Assembly (NCBI GenBank): GCA_027627225.1
Contig: CM051028.1
Coordinates: 16,942,701 to 17,006,700 of the forward strand
From: Congeria kusceri
Taxonomy: Eukaryota > Mollusca > Bivalvia > Myida > Dreissenidae
DNA length: 64,000 nt
Direction of reading: 5' to 3'
Shown here: piece by piece, positions 52,401 to 58,900 of the stretch
How the letters are laid out: the number at the start of each line of letters is the position of its first letter
Numbering within the stretch: position 1 is the stretch's first letter
Position numbers and translations under genes: made by a program
Notes under the pieces: model-generated
What the model saw: only the letters and a program-made list of their open reading frames with translations
Database searches by the model: none
What the model was told of the DNA's origin: nothing

Positions 52401-52464
52401 TCTTTGCTGCAGAGACTGTTATGGTTAATGCCACAAGAATGACAACCGATAAAATGTTGTTCAT
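16332..52464 (-). CDS. Secreted prolyl-oligopeptidase-like (S9-like) alpha/beta serine hydrolase, whole gene, 16 coding exons
   Basis: Joining 16 exons with GT-AG ends gives 3030 nt, a continuous 1009-residue reading frame with every intron phase consistent. Order: signal peptide (residues 1-20), a helical TPR-like segment (about 30-120), a beta-rich domain beginning near the KEWSFIGPF motif, then an alpha/beta hydrolase core with LHGT, the nucleophile elbow GHSMGG (Ser533), Asp618 in the AIDRTVHP stretch and His650 in KEHWWWDT, in the order S-D-H expected of S9-type hydrolases. After residue 684 come C-terminal beta domains with the motifs GTQG and ITGPDFG, ending at TAA 16332-16334. Similar long proteins are annotated in invertebrates as peptidase S9-domain proteins; the substrate is unknown. 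An in-frame ATG five codons upstream (52477-52479) could be the start instead. Exons are 78-1128 nt inside 36 kb. The catalytic assignment is from motifs; the substrate and the name are not claimed. Confidence 0.87.
16467..17693 (-). other. Hydrolase intron 15
   Basis: 1.2 kb, AT-rich, no repeat from other parts of the window recognised and no extra exon supported. Confidence 0.6.
17694..17828 (-). CDS. Hydrolase exon 15
   Basis: It has 45 codons reading RSGVLSLVPNG, SRLGLVLLGTSLEGLHDVI and PTIPPMTRSP, and ends CCG before GTCGGT (phase 0). The acceptor is TTCCAG at 17829; a second possible acceptor lies seven bases downstream but would break the phase with exon 14. Confidence 0.85.
17989..20834 (+). 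repeat. Large dispersed repeat with internal ~170-bp reiterations, copy R1
   Basis: It starts near the palindrome GGGCCATGATGGCCC and GGGCTCACCTG, and ends with AGCTCACC, GCACTTCATGC and CAGGTGAGCT. The right half reiterates a module with CATACACAAACTGTG, GGTCAAGATTGGA and GGGGCAATAACTCT-like phrases. Other members: 31631-35717, 37262-37528, 58987-60327, fragment at 1-140. Open frames inside (20251-20628) are chance. It fills hydrolase intron 14. Confidence 0.85.
21205..21469. mobile_element. 265-bp MITE, copy 2, at the exon 14 donor
   Basis: Ends GGGCACGTATTCACCAAG and, reversed, GGGCCCGAATTCACCAAC. Same family and length as 14635-14899. Its edge lies five bases beyond the exon 14 end on the minus strand. 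Confidence 0.88.
21475..21578 (-). CDS. Hydrolase exon 14, donor beside a MITE
   Basis: It begins after TTTCAG and reads LTNVIVIGNASENIHVEKLM, continuing DISASELK from exon 13. The most likely end is GGC CAA before GTTCTG (phase 0), a poor donor. A 265-bp MITE starts five bases farther on, so the original donor context was probably altered. The end is less certain than the start. Confidence 0.72.
22066..22545. repeat. 32-bp minisatellite, 15 near-perfect copies
   Basis: Period exactly 32, unit beginning AGCTCTACACCATATTC. The alternation CAGCTC/CAACTC and rare CGTATTC and ATATCC variants mark copies. Because 32 is not a multiple of 3, all three frames are open and give three spurious proteins. 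It lies in hydrolase intron 13. Confidence 0.97.
22779..22910 (-). CDS. Hydrolase exon 13
   Basis: It begins after TTAAAG and reads TQGSEESQRVILRSAVYVAN, followed by FFLTSDAHVDIVRDTDI. It ends one base into a Lys codon before GTATGC. Only this splice keeps the frame with exon 14; reading through would meet TGA after about 19 further codons. Confidence 0.85.
23352..23456 (-). CDS. Hydrolase exon 12
   Basis: It begins after TTTCAG, reads GPARRVAEQPFRIVIG near its end and stops one base into Gly before GTTGGT. The join to exon 13 yields the motif IVIGTQG, which is what first tied the two exons together. Confidence 0.85.
23591..23903 (-). mobile_element. tRNA-derived SINE, copy 2
   Basis: Same SINE as copy 1 with A box (TAGCTCAGTTGG reversed) and B box (GGTTCGAAC reversed). 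Flanked by the 11-bp duplication GATTTTAAAAT at 23580-23590 and 23904-23914. In hydrolase intron 11. Confidence 0.93.
24623..24692. repeat. Fragment of the palindromic ~260-bp MITE family
   Basis: Contains GTCGTGGGAAAA, GCTTAATGCATG and GCACAGGCTGATC, the arm sequence of the elements at 39041 and 39579. Confidence 0.75.
24896..25572. mobile_element. hAT-type non-autonomous element, 677 bp
   Basis: Inverted ends TAGGGATGGCAACGAATA and, reversed, TAGAGATGGCAACGAATA, flanked by the perfect 8-bp duplication ATTATAAT (24888-24895 and 25573-25580). 8-bp duplications and TAGGGATG-type ends are usual for hAT. Sub-terminal AATATTCGAATA-like repeats. No transposase. Confidence 0.92.
25710..25791 (-). 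CDS. Hydrolase exon 11
   Basis: It begins after AAACAG with IDGQSTALPSDM and ends KS plus one base before GTAATT (phase 1). It is short and moderately conserved in look; phase agreement with exons 10 and 12 is the main support. Confidence 0.8.
26170..26600 (+). repeat. Dispersed tandem repeat, about two units
   Basis: Same family and same CACTATATGCCTCCCGCATC end as 13020-13600. Located in hydrolase intron 10, next to exon 10. Confidence 0.85.
26690..26791 (-). CDS. Hydrolase exon 10
   Basis: It has 34 codons, begins after ATTCAG, ends TAT before GTAAGT, phase 0 at both ends. The peptide VEITKGGVMFQTRNVARF is the strand-rich segment expected after exon 9 in this kind of protein. Confidence 0.85.
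27178..27320. repeat. Tandem duplication of ~70 bp
   Basis: Two copies of a block containing GGAATTTTAACAGCTGGAC and TATTTATTAATATTTAAATA. Confidence 0.8.
27321..27715. repeat. Dispersed repeat with CRE-like and CCAAT sites, copy 1
   Basis: A palindromic first half (ATCTGACACGAGTTGTCATT and, reversed, ACGAGTGTCAGATC), then two TGACGTCA-type sites, CCATTGGTCAG, GCCAATGAAAAC and the palindrome CTTACACATGTGTAAG. The second copy is at 43797-44190. Confidence 0.85.
28814..28996 (-). CDS. Hydrolase exon 9
   Basis: It has 61 codons, begins after TTTCAG, ends AAG before GTATCT, phase 0 at both ends. Its last part (GVRVLQQTIPYRKSEIK) looks conserved; the first part is Ser/Gly/Cys-rich. It starts the C-terminal beta-sandwich region after the catalytic core. 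Confidence 0.85.
29131..29480. repeat. 31-bp minisatellite, about 11 copies
   Basis: Unit phrases GAGTTAGGGGCCTCTCAAAG and GTGCAGTCCGCT. It runs directly into a palindromic MITE whose arm contains the same CAGTCCGC, so it probably arose from that end. Confidence 0.93.
29479..29665. mobile_element. Palindromic MITE, truncated copy
   Basis: Arms GCACAGGCTAATCTGGGACG and, reversed, GCACAGGCTGATCTGGGAC around a TTTATGGTAAGAAG-like centre. The same family as 39041-39300; the left end is replaced by the minisatellite. Confidence 0.85.
29911..30180 (-). repeat. 30-bp minisatellite made of splice donors, nine copies
   Basis: Nine copies of exactly 30 bp; on the minus strand each starts GTAGGTAGAG and ends AAG (the first is preceded by CAG of exon 8). 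Copies are identical except one base in the first. In the exon 8 frame each encodes VGRVVLGSTK with no stop. Confidence 0.98.
30178..30262 (-). CDS. Hydrolase exon 8, ends at a tandem donor array
   Basis: It begins after TTCCTAG with DTNDGGAVNDKYLRNF, which continues the HWWWDT loop of exon 7, and ends DSQ before GTAGGT, phase 0. The donor is the first of nine equally spaced donors (30-bp minisatellite 29911-30180), and the frame stays open through all of them. Confidence 0.9.
31295..31543 (-). CDS. Hydrolase exon 7: catalytic Asp and His
   Basis: It begins after TTCTAG and contains the candidate acid Asp618 (GAIDRTVHPWF) and the candidate base His650 (KDKEHWWWDT). It ends two bases into a codon before GTAAGC. 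Intron 6 upstream is 6.6 kb and is filled with dispersed repeats and a hAT-type MITE. Confidence 0.93.
31631..35717 (+). repeat. Large dispersed repeat, copy R2, interrupted
   Basis: Left end near TGATGGCCCAAAGCGCTCACC, right end GCACTTCGTGCTCAGGTGAG. The internal CAAACTGTG/GGGCAATAACTC modules occur at 33110-33480 and 35210-35650. A hAT-type element (31912-32876) interrupts it, and 33500-35200 is AT-rich filler that I do not recognise. It lies in hydrolase intron 6. Confidence 0.75.
31912..32876. mobile_element. hAT-type non-autonomous element, 965 bp
   Basis: Inverted ends TAAGGATGGGACCAAATACT and, reversed, TAGGGATGGGACTGAATATT, flanked by the perfect 8-bp duplication GCAGAAAC (31904-31911 and 32877-32884). 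No transposase. It is nested in R2, so it is younger than R2. Confidence 0.92.
36063..36360 (+). mobile_element. tRNA-derived SINE, copy 3, plus strand
   Basis: The head has a perfect A box TAGCTCAGTTGGTAGAG but a damaged B-box region (GAGTTTTGAGCCCC). The body matches copies 1, 2 and 4, and it ends CAAATCCAAACAAATAAAC. No clear target duplication; an older copy. Confidence 0.88.
36365..36690. repeat. Two tandem copies of ~165 bp
   Basis: Both contain GTTAACATTAA, CTATCAACATTGTCAGAT and AAATAACTATA. Diverged, non-coding. Confidence 0.8.
37262..37528 (+). repeat. Dispersed repeat, copy R3, right end only
   Basis: Carries GGTCATACACAAACTGTGCA, ACGGTCCATATTG and the terminal GCACTTCGTGCTCAGGTGAG. 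Same family as 17989-20834. Confidence 0.85.
38183..38309 (-). CDS. Hydrolase exon 6: nucleophile elbow GHSMGG
   Basis: With the last base of exon 5 the exon reads GHSMGGHGAWHVATHFPD; the serine is Ser533 in the assembled protein and is the expected catalytic nucleophile. It ends LFF plus two bases before GTTATA. The acceptor region, including the first bases of the exon, is repeated upstream at boundaries 38485 and 38674. Confidence 0.93.
38285..38700 (-). repeat. Three tandem copies of the exon 6 acceptor region (~180 bp)
   Basis: The boundary TGGCAG/GTCACT of exon 6 (38309) recurs as TGACAG/GTCACT (38485) and TGGCAG/GTCACT (38674), each with similar flanking intron (ATTTATT, CTTGTATCTTTA-like phrases). 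The extra copies lack the catalytic serine motif or soon stop. Confidence 0.8.
39041..39300. mobile_element. Palindromic ~260-bp MITE
   Basis: The two arms pair over nearly the whole length: GTCGTGGGAAAACCGGGCTT and, reversed, GTCGTGGGAAAACTGGGCTT at the ends; CCTGTGCAGTCCACACAGGC inside. A fold-back element with no coding capacity. Right of it is exon 5. Confidence 0.9.
39399..39529 (-). CDS. Hydrolase exon 5
   Basis: It begins after TTTCAG and reads RHGAHNWEGPG across the junction with exon 4. The helix before the nucleophile (SEWDWIVNKAD) and the strand HVVYAG follow. It ends one base into the Gly codon of the nucleophile elbow, before GTTTGT. Two palindromic ~260-bp elements flank it at 39041-39300 and 39579-39839. 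Confidence 0.92.
39579..39839. mobile_element. Palindromic ~260-bp MITE, second copy
   Basis: Arms GCGTCGTGAGTAAACCGGTC and, reversed, GCGTCGTGGGAGAACCAGTC, with the internal palindromes CCTGTGCAGTCCGCACAGGC and CCTGTGCAGACTGCACAGGC. Closely similar to 39041-39300. Confidence 0.9.
40246..40551 (-). mobile_element. tRNA-derived SINE, copy 4
   Basis: Same SINE, head on the right (minus strand). Perfect 15-bp duplication GTAAGGCCTGTTGCT at 40231-40245 and 40552-40566. It was inserted just inside intron 4, within 35 bp of the exon 4 donor. Confidence 0.93.
40584..40729 (-). CDS. Hydrolase exon 4: start of the catalytic core
   Basis: It begins after TTTCAG (phase 0) with SCPGGVCPTVMSLHGT, the first core strand and the HG oxyanion-type motif of alpha/beta hydrolases. 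It continues with PPQNQADSYK and ends LAPT plus two bases before GTGATA. A SINE lies only about 20-35 bp beyond the donor. Confidence 0.92.
40803..41235. mobile_element. MITE with long TIRs, TGGCCACGA-rich interior
   Basis: Inverted ends TACGGTGGCATAGACGTGAC and, reversed from 41235, the same bases. The interior carries about ten GTGGCCACGA-type sites in both arms and a second palindrome (ATCAGAAATCCAG with its reverse at 41048-41060). Possible TA target. In hydrolase intron 3. Confidence 0.9.
41743..42870 (-). CDS. Hydrolase exon 3, largest exon (376 codons)
   Basis: Open from the acceptor TTACAG to the donor GAG before GTAAAA. It carries a TPR-like helical pair (LWSALGTIYKQQNQ) and then a long beta-rich domain with the motifs EWSFIGPFVIGK and GWLVGELAVNEKG and an IFIDDVPVTGDVYHRQKYWF strand segment. 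This resembles the N-terminal jelly-roll-like domain that precedes the hydrolase core in related proteins. The exon is phase 0 at both ends and uses no internal in-frame stop. Confidence 0.9.
43797..44190. repeat. Dispersed repeat with CRE-like and CCAAT sites, copy 2
   Basis: Same order of elements as 27321-27715: GCACGAGTTGTCATTTCATA, palindromic half, GACGTGACGTCA, TTGACGTCA, GATTGGTCAG, GCCAATGAAAAC, CTTACACATGTGTAAG. In hydrolase intron 2. Confidence 0.85.
44507..44614 (-). CDS. Hydrolase exon 2
   Basis: It has 36 codons, begins after TTTCAG and ends AAG before GTAAAG, phase 0 at both ends. The peptide is lysine-rich and helical (starts ADFIKKETDKL), the N-terminal part of the helical region that continues in exon 3. 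Confidence 0.8.
44936..44998 (+). pseudogene. tRNA-like fragment
   Basis: A-box-like TAGCCTAGTGGTTAGC and B-box GGGTTCGAGCTC at normal spacing, but no acceptor stem. A relic at best. Confidence 0.35.
46523..47390 (+). pseudogene. Peptidase domain of the transposon, herpes-tegument (C76)-like fold
   Basis: The peptide has GRSCMANSVAAI with a candidate nucleophile Cys (codon 46580-46582), then WTGETLDHILERGDELYNA, and after a frame change near 46720 LCFGDVLTGRTMDF and SCYYVFDPHSRNESG with candidate His/Asp in DPH (46897-46905). This Cys, then DPH, order and the phrase FDPHSRN resemble the C76-like deubiquitinase-type peptidases known from large viral tegument proteins and from some cellular and transposon proteins. 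The break near 46720 looks like loss of one base; an intron is less likely. An acidic Ser-rich linker (SDVSSVSSVS) follows. Activity on ubiquitin is inference only. Confidence 0.65.
47400..48540 (+). repeat. 30-bp coding minisatellite, ~38 copies, within the transposon ORF
   Basis: Period 30 keeps the frame, encoding variants of ASADQSIVAQ or TSVDQSIVNH. Later copies are more uniform (Ala-Gln type) than early ones (Asn-His type). One copy has CAG changed to TAG at 48268-48270, the only stop between the two halves of the frame. The other frames and the opposite strand are also open for hundreds of codons because of the period. Confidence 0.95.
48541..50297 (+). pseudogene. DDE-type transposase of the transposon (unclassified superfamily)
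   Basis: In the same frame as the peptidase ORF beyond the TAG. A basic N-terminus (KRCRKRIRRVETWKRNIKQK), CGKKCKKQCHSKI, VCQRFYVDTLDIS, RGKH, FPRVESHYCRASTSKEYL, CDFC, then the core: FDLHKVMTLP (first Asp), VASRGSCEVASC, FSDNCSGQNRNRFF (second Asp, codon 49708-49710) and NDSVHSTIE (third acidic residue, Glu codon 49849-49851). After frame changes near 49925 and 50120 the C-terminus reads ISKSKYEDLKKLC and IPKAYHSFYKNLP. I recognise this as a widespread invertebrate transposase-like family, not a host enzyme. Confidence 0.8.
50298..51448. other. 3' non-coding part of the transposon
   Basis: AT-rich, no frame worth reporting, ends at the right terminal inverted repeat. Confidence 0.6.
52387..52464 (-). 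CDS. Hydrolase exon 1: signal peptide
   Basis: ATG at 52464 opens a hydrophobic stretch (MNNILSVVILVALTITVSAA) typical of a secretory signal, with likely cleavage after Ala-Ala. The exon ends AAT before GTAAGG, phase 0, and joins phase 0 to exon 2 nearly 8 kb away. I chose it because it is the only minus-strand start upstream of exon 2 that combines a signal peptide with a good donor of the right phase. Confidence 0.75.
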
Positions 52465-52927
52465 TTTAAAACAAAACATGGTCTTCTTATCTGTCATATT
52501 TTTCCGCGAAAAAAAGCCCTCACTTTCCTATCTTCTTTCAAGAGATTACTGAAGAGTAGCGGAAGCCGGTCACCATTCTGATTTCGTTTGATTATAAATT
52601 ATACAGTTGTGAATTGCCAACGTGCACAATGCATTTGTCTGTTTATGTACTGCACTTATAAGTACTCCGCCGCAATGACACTGAAATAAACAGAAATACA
52701 ATGGCTAGGATGCTTTGCTAGATAGCTAAATGATTATGGTTTCCATCATCTTTCGACGATTCTCGACCAATCAAATTGCTCGCTTGTATAGTGTCGCTGT
52801 CAAAACAATCGCACATGTACAAAACACGTCTTGCACTTTGGATTTTGGAAGTAACCTTAGCCGACCCGTTAAAATCCTCTTACCTAAAGATTGTCATTCA
52901 ATAAATGTATCGATTTGTTACAGCAAG
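52465..52927. promoter_or_regulatory. Shared upstream interval of two divergent genes
   Basis: About 460 bp separate the hydrolase start (minus) and the GNPAT start (plus). A CCAAT box in plus orientation lies at 52767-52771. I see no CpG island and no convincing TATA box in the right place for either gene. Inference: a bidirectional promoter. Confidence 0.5.
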
Positions 52928-52964
52928 ATGACGGAACAATCAAGAAATGCTTGGATATTGAAAG
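52928..52964 (+). CDS. GNPAT: GNPAT exon 1 (start)
   Basis: ATG at 52928 reads [12 protein letters not shown] plus one base before GTAATC. Phase 1 fits exon 2. It is the only nearby start with a donor of that phase, and it lies on the shared upstream interval with the divergent hydrolase gene. Vertebrate GNPAT also has a short, poorly conserved N-terminus, so conservation cannot confirm it. Confidence 0.65.
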
Positions 52965-55900
52965 GTAATCAAGAATAACAAGGTGGTGTGGCTTGGGACA
53001 TCAAAGTGTCCCCCCCCCCCCATTTCAATTGCATATGTATTTAGATATGGTATTTCCTCTACAAGATATGTTTAGTTAGTTACGATGATTTGATTAAAAT
53101 GCGGGCACTAACATGACAATACTGGAATACCTCTCAAACATACAACTTGCAAATCAGCTGTTAAAAAATTGTACTGTTACTTAATTTTTAACTCATTAGG
53201 TACTTCAGATTGCAATTATTGATGGAATGCTAATGGATATACAATTCAACACAAGCGAAACAAATATTTTACACGCCGTCTCAGATTTAATAAGAATTTT
53301 CAATTAAATATATTTATTTGGCTTATTTACAAATTGGAATTAGTTCACATGCTATTGATTGGTTTTGCATATTTCAGAAACCAATTACATGTATTCTCTT
53401 TTATCTGGTGCGAGTTTAATGAAAAATAATCTGTTCCCAATAAAATTGTATAGGAAGTTGAATATTATTGTAAGGGGGTGTTGAATGAGGTCAACTCGTA
53501 AAGTTTCGATATTTATTCCAGTATTTTAAATATCAAATAATAAACCTGAAAAATAGAGATTATGCAATAAATATATTACATGCAATAATTAATATGCATT
53601 AAATACATTATAAATTGCATAACTTAATTATACAATAAATTCAACAATACAATCCATTAAGTAAATAGGTTAACTGCATAAAGTAATAGAACAAAATACA
53701 GTAAGACAAAAATAAAATACAAATCTTACCAAGCAGTGCAAAATAACTTCAACAATATTCCTTTGCAGGATAATATTTCTAAGTATGTAATGACTGAAGT
53801 CTCTGGTGACAAACGTAAGAATGTGCTAGGTTTCTTGTTAGAAAAAGGGACATGTTAGCTAATTGATAGCTTGGTATGGGGATTACATTAAAATGTGCTC
53901 ATAACCAATTAGGACAGTGAAAATCTATCACACTTTATTCACACATCACCTTACACACATAACTGTACACTGGTTACATATTCCCCCTCTTCGAGAAAAT
54001 TCGTCCTCGAATTGAGAAATAGAAGTAACAACTAAACATTACAGATGTACAAATAACAATAATAATACAAGTACTGAAACTATCCGAAAGAATACATGAA
54101 GTTTTAAACTTCCAGATAATTACTTGCTCCAAATAAAGCTTGATATTGGATTAAAGAATAAAATCAGGCCTTTTTCTACAAGCCTCATGGGTCAGAATGT
54201 CTGACCCTTTCCCAATGCAAAATATGGTTGTTTTTTTCCCAATTGAAAAAAATAATTTCCCCTTCACTACAGAAAATGGTTTGACATTTACAACAGTCTT
54301 GAAAAAAATTACATCAAGAAATATTTTAAGAATAAAAACATTAAAAATCCCACTGTAATTAGAATAAATTGCAATGTAATCAACTGATCAATGGAAATTG
54401 ATACAAGATTTATTTGTACATTCCTTTCCCAATTTTGCAAATTTTACGATGAGAAATTCCAGATTTCAGACCAGGTACTTTTTCCCAAAGAGGTCAGAAA
54501 AAGGCCTGAAAATACATGGTTATTTACATATTAACATCAAATTAAAACAATAAACAAACATTAAAATAAGCAATACATTTCAGACTTCCCGAAAACCGTC
54601 GGTCCGACGGACAAGACCGGCAAATTTTGAGTGGGTCCGACATTTTGTTCCTAAAAATCGGTCCGACCGTCCGACAGCTTTTTCAAGACTCATTCCTACA
54701 TGTACTGGATAACAAAATATAAATATCTAAACAATTGAATACAGCTCCGCTATATCGCGGTTTCCAATACGATCGTCCGTGGATCATGTTCTTAATTAAT
54801 TTTCTTATGTGTGTGTGTGTAGTACATGTTTATAGAGTGCACCGGGATTTTCTCCCATTAGTTGGGTTACGGGGGGTAGTGCAAGATACAGGATACGCCC
54901 CGTTCCAGAGGCGACCCTGGGTCTTTTAGTGCCCGGTGTGAAGCACCTAGTACACTGCACCTCGGTTAAACGTCTCATGCGAAAGACGAGTTAGTAGGTT
55001 AGGGTGTAGCGGAGGCTCGAACCTGCGATGCCTGGGTTGTGAAGCCAGTGCGTATCCAAAGTTTTTTTCTTATTACCCCAACTGCCGTAAATAAATGCCA
55101 TTTGATCTGGATTTTCGCGCCTTCATCGCTACTTTTGTCAGTTAAACTTGTGCGATCAACTATAACCCGACCTGCGCAAAATCAAAGTGTAAACGTTTGG
55201 CGTCACCAGCTTACATTGCGCGTGCCACCCATGACAAAGTCCTTTCACTGCAGTCGCTTTAATTAGCAGCCCAATAACAACATGGTTACAAGTTTGGGTC
55301 GTGAAAAACGTGCTTCGCGCCGTCCACGTGGCGGGTGTTAAAAGTAACTGTAAGTCAAAGACCTAAAGGACGACAATATTCTCGATACCGCGTAACTGCT
55401 TTCGCGTTTTAGAGGTAATATAATGGTGTCAACAAAAGACTGAGTAGAAATATGCGGCATACATACAGACACCTAATTGTGTTGTTTTGCGATACGAAAC
55501 TTCTACAAAAAAGTAACATTTCACAGTTCTTTGCGCTAAAAACTTTTTTTTATAACCCGGTCAATACGTCCAAGCTTTCGCTGCGGATGACATGACGTTG
55601 TGATTGTCAGCATAATTTTCGCGGGCTTTTCAGCAAACCACGGGATTTACATGAAAAACCCGTGCATACTAACTGTAAATAGAATGTGTGTGTACTGTAT
55701 GTATCATGAACCGTAAATTTGGACGGTCGTCATCATATCGTGGTATGATATTAATTAAAACAACAATGACTTCGGTGGATCAAATATGTTTGCTTTCAGA
55801 TCGCGAAAATACGTTAGTGTATGTATACATACTTAAATGAATGTTTCGGTCCGGCAAATTTTATTTCGGTCCGGCAACTTTTGACAGGTGGTCAGACCAC

Positions 55901-58900
55901 ATGTCCGACACTTTTTTTTAGCTTTCGGGAAGTCTGCATTTTACTTTGTACTAGTGACATCTGAGTTAAATGAAAGGAGTTAAAACGCAGCCATGTATGC
56001 GACCCATTCCCCGTACAGGTCGGTGGCCGACGTTGCCTTGAAGGCCTGGGGGTTGGTTGAGGGGTAGGATCTGGAGTTTGGAGAGGCAGAGTAGATTCTC
56101 TGGTGCTAGTAGTGGGGCTAGGCACAGTAAAGTTTCTGGCGCTAGGGGTTGGAAAACTCTGACTAGGCAGAGTAGATTCTCTAGCACTAGGAGTGAGGCT
56201 AGGCACAGTAGAATATCTGGCGCTAGGGGTTAGGACAATTGGTGAAATTGGTATAGTGGTAAGTGTCCCCGCCTGTCACGCGGGAGACTTGGATTTGATT
56301 CCCCGTCGGGGAGCCAATGTAACGGGGTGTTGAATGAGGTCAACTTGTTGTAAAGTTTCGATATTTATTCCAGTATTTTAAATATAAAATAATAAACCTG
56401 AAAAATAGAGATTATGCATTAAGTATATTAAATGCAATAATTAATATGCATTAAATATATTATAAATTGCATAACTTAATTATACAATAAATTCAACAAT
56501 TTAATTCATTAAGCAAATATGTTAACTGCATAAAATAAGAGAACAAAATACAGTAAGACAAAAATAAAATACAAATCTTACCAAGCAGTGCAAAATGACT
56601 TGCACAATATTCCTTTGCAGGATACTATTTCTAAGTATGTAATGACTGAAGTCTCTGGTGACAAACGTAAGAATGTGCTGGGTTTCTTGTTAGAAAAAGG
56701 GACACGTTAGCTAATTGATAGCTTGGTATGGGGATTACATTAAAATGTGCTCATAACCCATTAGGACAGTGATAACCTATCACACTTCATTCACACATCA
56801 CCTTACACACATAACTGTACACTGGTTACATTATGTTGCAACAATGGCGGGCTTTAATTACTCCTGCATGCAGCAATATTTCGCCTCAGACATGAGTTCG
56901 CACAAATTCCGCCAATTGCTAAATTTCTCAGGAATTCCACGGAATATCCAATAACCATGTCTACTTAGTTTTATTGCTATCAAACACTGATTCATTATAA
57001 TGATTTATATAGTTGTTTTTGAAAGACATCTCCATCCAACAAAGTTGAGACACTTTGATGGGCTAAACACATCGTCTGTCAATTTGGTCGACTTAATAAA
57101 AACTAGATTTTCCTCCAATTCAGATGATCCGAGGCTGGTATCAGCAAGACAGAAGGACTTCTTTGTGGACATTCTTGATGAGCGTCGACACACTAGCGAC
57201 TTCACATGGTCCCTTCGGCAGAGAGACGTACCAACATACAAGTACAACAAACCTCGATCTCCATCTGAAGTCAAAAGTGATGTGCTTAAAAGCGATAGAG
57301 TCAAGTATGCAATCGAAAAGGTAAGATACGTCTGCAGTATGTAAATCAGTTCTTGCTGAGAACATTTATTAAGATAATCCTGTTGGAGACTCAAGTTTTA
57401 GTAAATCTTAAAAAAAGCTTGCATGTGTATACATGTAATATGCTAACTTTGATATACATTTTAAAACTAATTACTAGGAATAATATTATATTTTTTAAAT
57501 ACAAATGGAATATTTTACATATGAATATAACACACTATGGATGTTAACAACAACAAAATATGTGAGTTAACTACGTTTATGTTTATCACCATCATGATCT
57601 ATGGACCTCATGAATCACGATATAATGGAGTTTATCACCATCATGATCTATGGACCTCATGAATCACGATATAATGGAGTTTATCACCATCATGATCTAT
57701 GGACCTCATGAATCACGATATAATGGAGTTTATCACCATCATGATCTATGGACCTCATGAATCACGATAAAATGGAGTTGCAGTGTAACTGCATTTTTTA
57801 TTTTTTGAATGCCTAAGTTCCAAATATTGTCTTGGATTGACATCAAATCGTAATCAAATGGATAACACACAAAGTATAAATAACCAATATAACTATCAAT
57901 ATGTGCAGATTTATTTTATACAATTAGGAATTGTAATAAACCTGAACATTCAATCATTGTTGAAATTTCCATTTGGTATATTAAGTTTGTATTGTACACA
58001 TATTGCAAGGATGAATTATGCTGTGCACAGATAGGATTTTAGAAAACAAAATGCTGCTTATGTGTAGGAATAGGGAGTTATTTGAAGAATGCCCGATGTT
58101 CCCCAAAACCCTCAGCTGTGGATAGGGTATGTGATACCCCCAGTTTTAGCTATGAAGCACCCAATATTTATGAAACACCCTTGAAAACTCAGATTTAACT
58201 TATAATTTCATACAGAAGGTGCACAGGGGGGTTTGGTGAACCCCCATTTATCAAAAGTGATAAGAACACTGAAGCCCTCAAGACAAATTTGGGTGGCAAT
58301 GTTTGTGTTCATTTAGACGATGGAAGAGACGGGGATGTCACTGGAAGAGGTCACCAAGGAGGCAGTGTACATCGTAGATGAAATGGCACATAACCTGCGT
58401 GTAGGGGTCATCCGGTGCTTCGCCATGGTTATTGTCAAAGTGATGAAGAGGCTGTTCCAAAGGATTTATGTGAATGAAGAAGCAATACAAAAAGTAAGAA
58501 TAGCTATTCTTATTTTAAAACTGTGAACATTATTATTATTTACTTTTTTACTATTATTTGGTAAAGTTTCCAATAAGTGCACACTGCAGGGTATGCTGGC
58601 ATAGTCACGATTTTTATAGCATTAAAATAATCTGTTTGGGTAGTGTTTTCAGACATGTATGGCATTTCCAGACATTGAATGAAGGGCTCTAATTGGCTGT
58701 CAGATACGTCACATGACCTTTACCTTCATGCATTATCAGGTCTTAAGTAGTACCAGACTTTTCTTCCATTAAGAATGCTATGTTACTACTGTACAACATT
58801 TTTGTACACAGGTGCGGGTGATGCTCAAGGAGTATCCAATATTGCTAATGCCCAGCCATCGTAGCTACCTGGACTTCCTCCTCATGTCCTACGTGTTCTA

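Larger units (their letters stand above)
53469..56830 (-). mobile_element. LTR retrotransposon, internally deleted, minus orientation
   Basis: Two ~510-bp direct repeats (53469-53978 and 56318-56830), each with ends TGTAAC/GTTACA (one change in the left copy), flanked by a 4-bp duplication TTAT. Read on the minus strand: right LTR, a primer binding site matching tRNA-Asp one base after the LTR, a short remnant of a pol C-terminus, nested DNA elements, a purine tract (GAAGAGGGGGAA) and the left LTR. Probably Gypsy-like by layout. No gag, RT or integrase core remains. Confidence 0.92.

Noticed and set aside
52730..52978. 82-codon plus-strand frame as an independent small gene
   Set aside because: Its last codons are the inferred GNPAT exon 1 in the same frame; the part before ATG 52928 is more simply 5' leader, though a longer N-terminus is possible.
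56241..56316. Functional tRNA-Asp gene
   Set aside because: The 5' acceptor strand does not pair and CCA is encoded directly beside an LTR, so it is a retrotransposon-derived copy.
57005..57394. 129-codon minus-strand frame
   Set aside because: Antisense to GNPAT exon 2, which has the family match and good splice sites.
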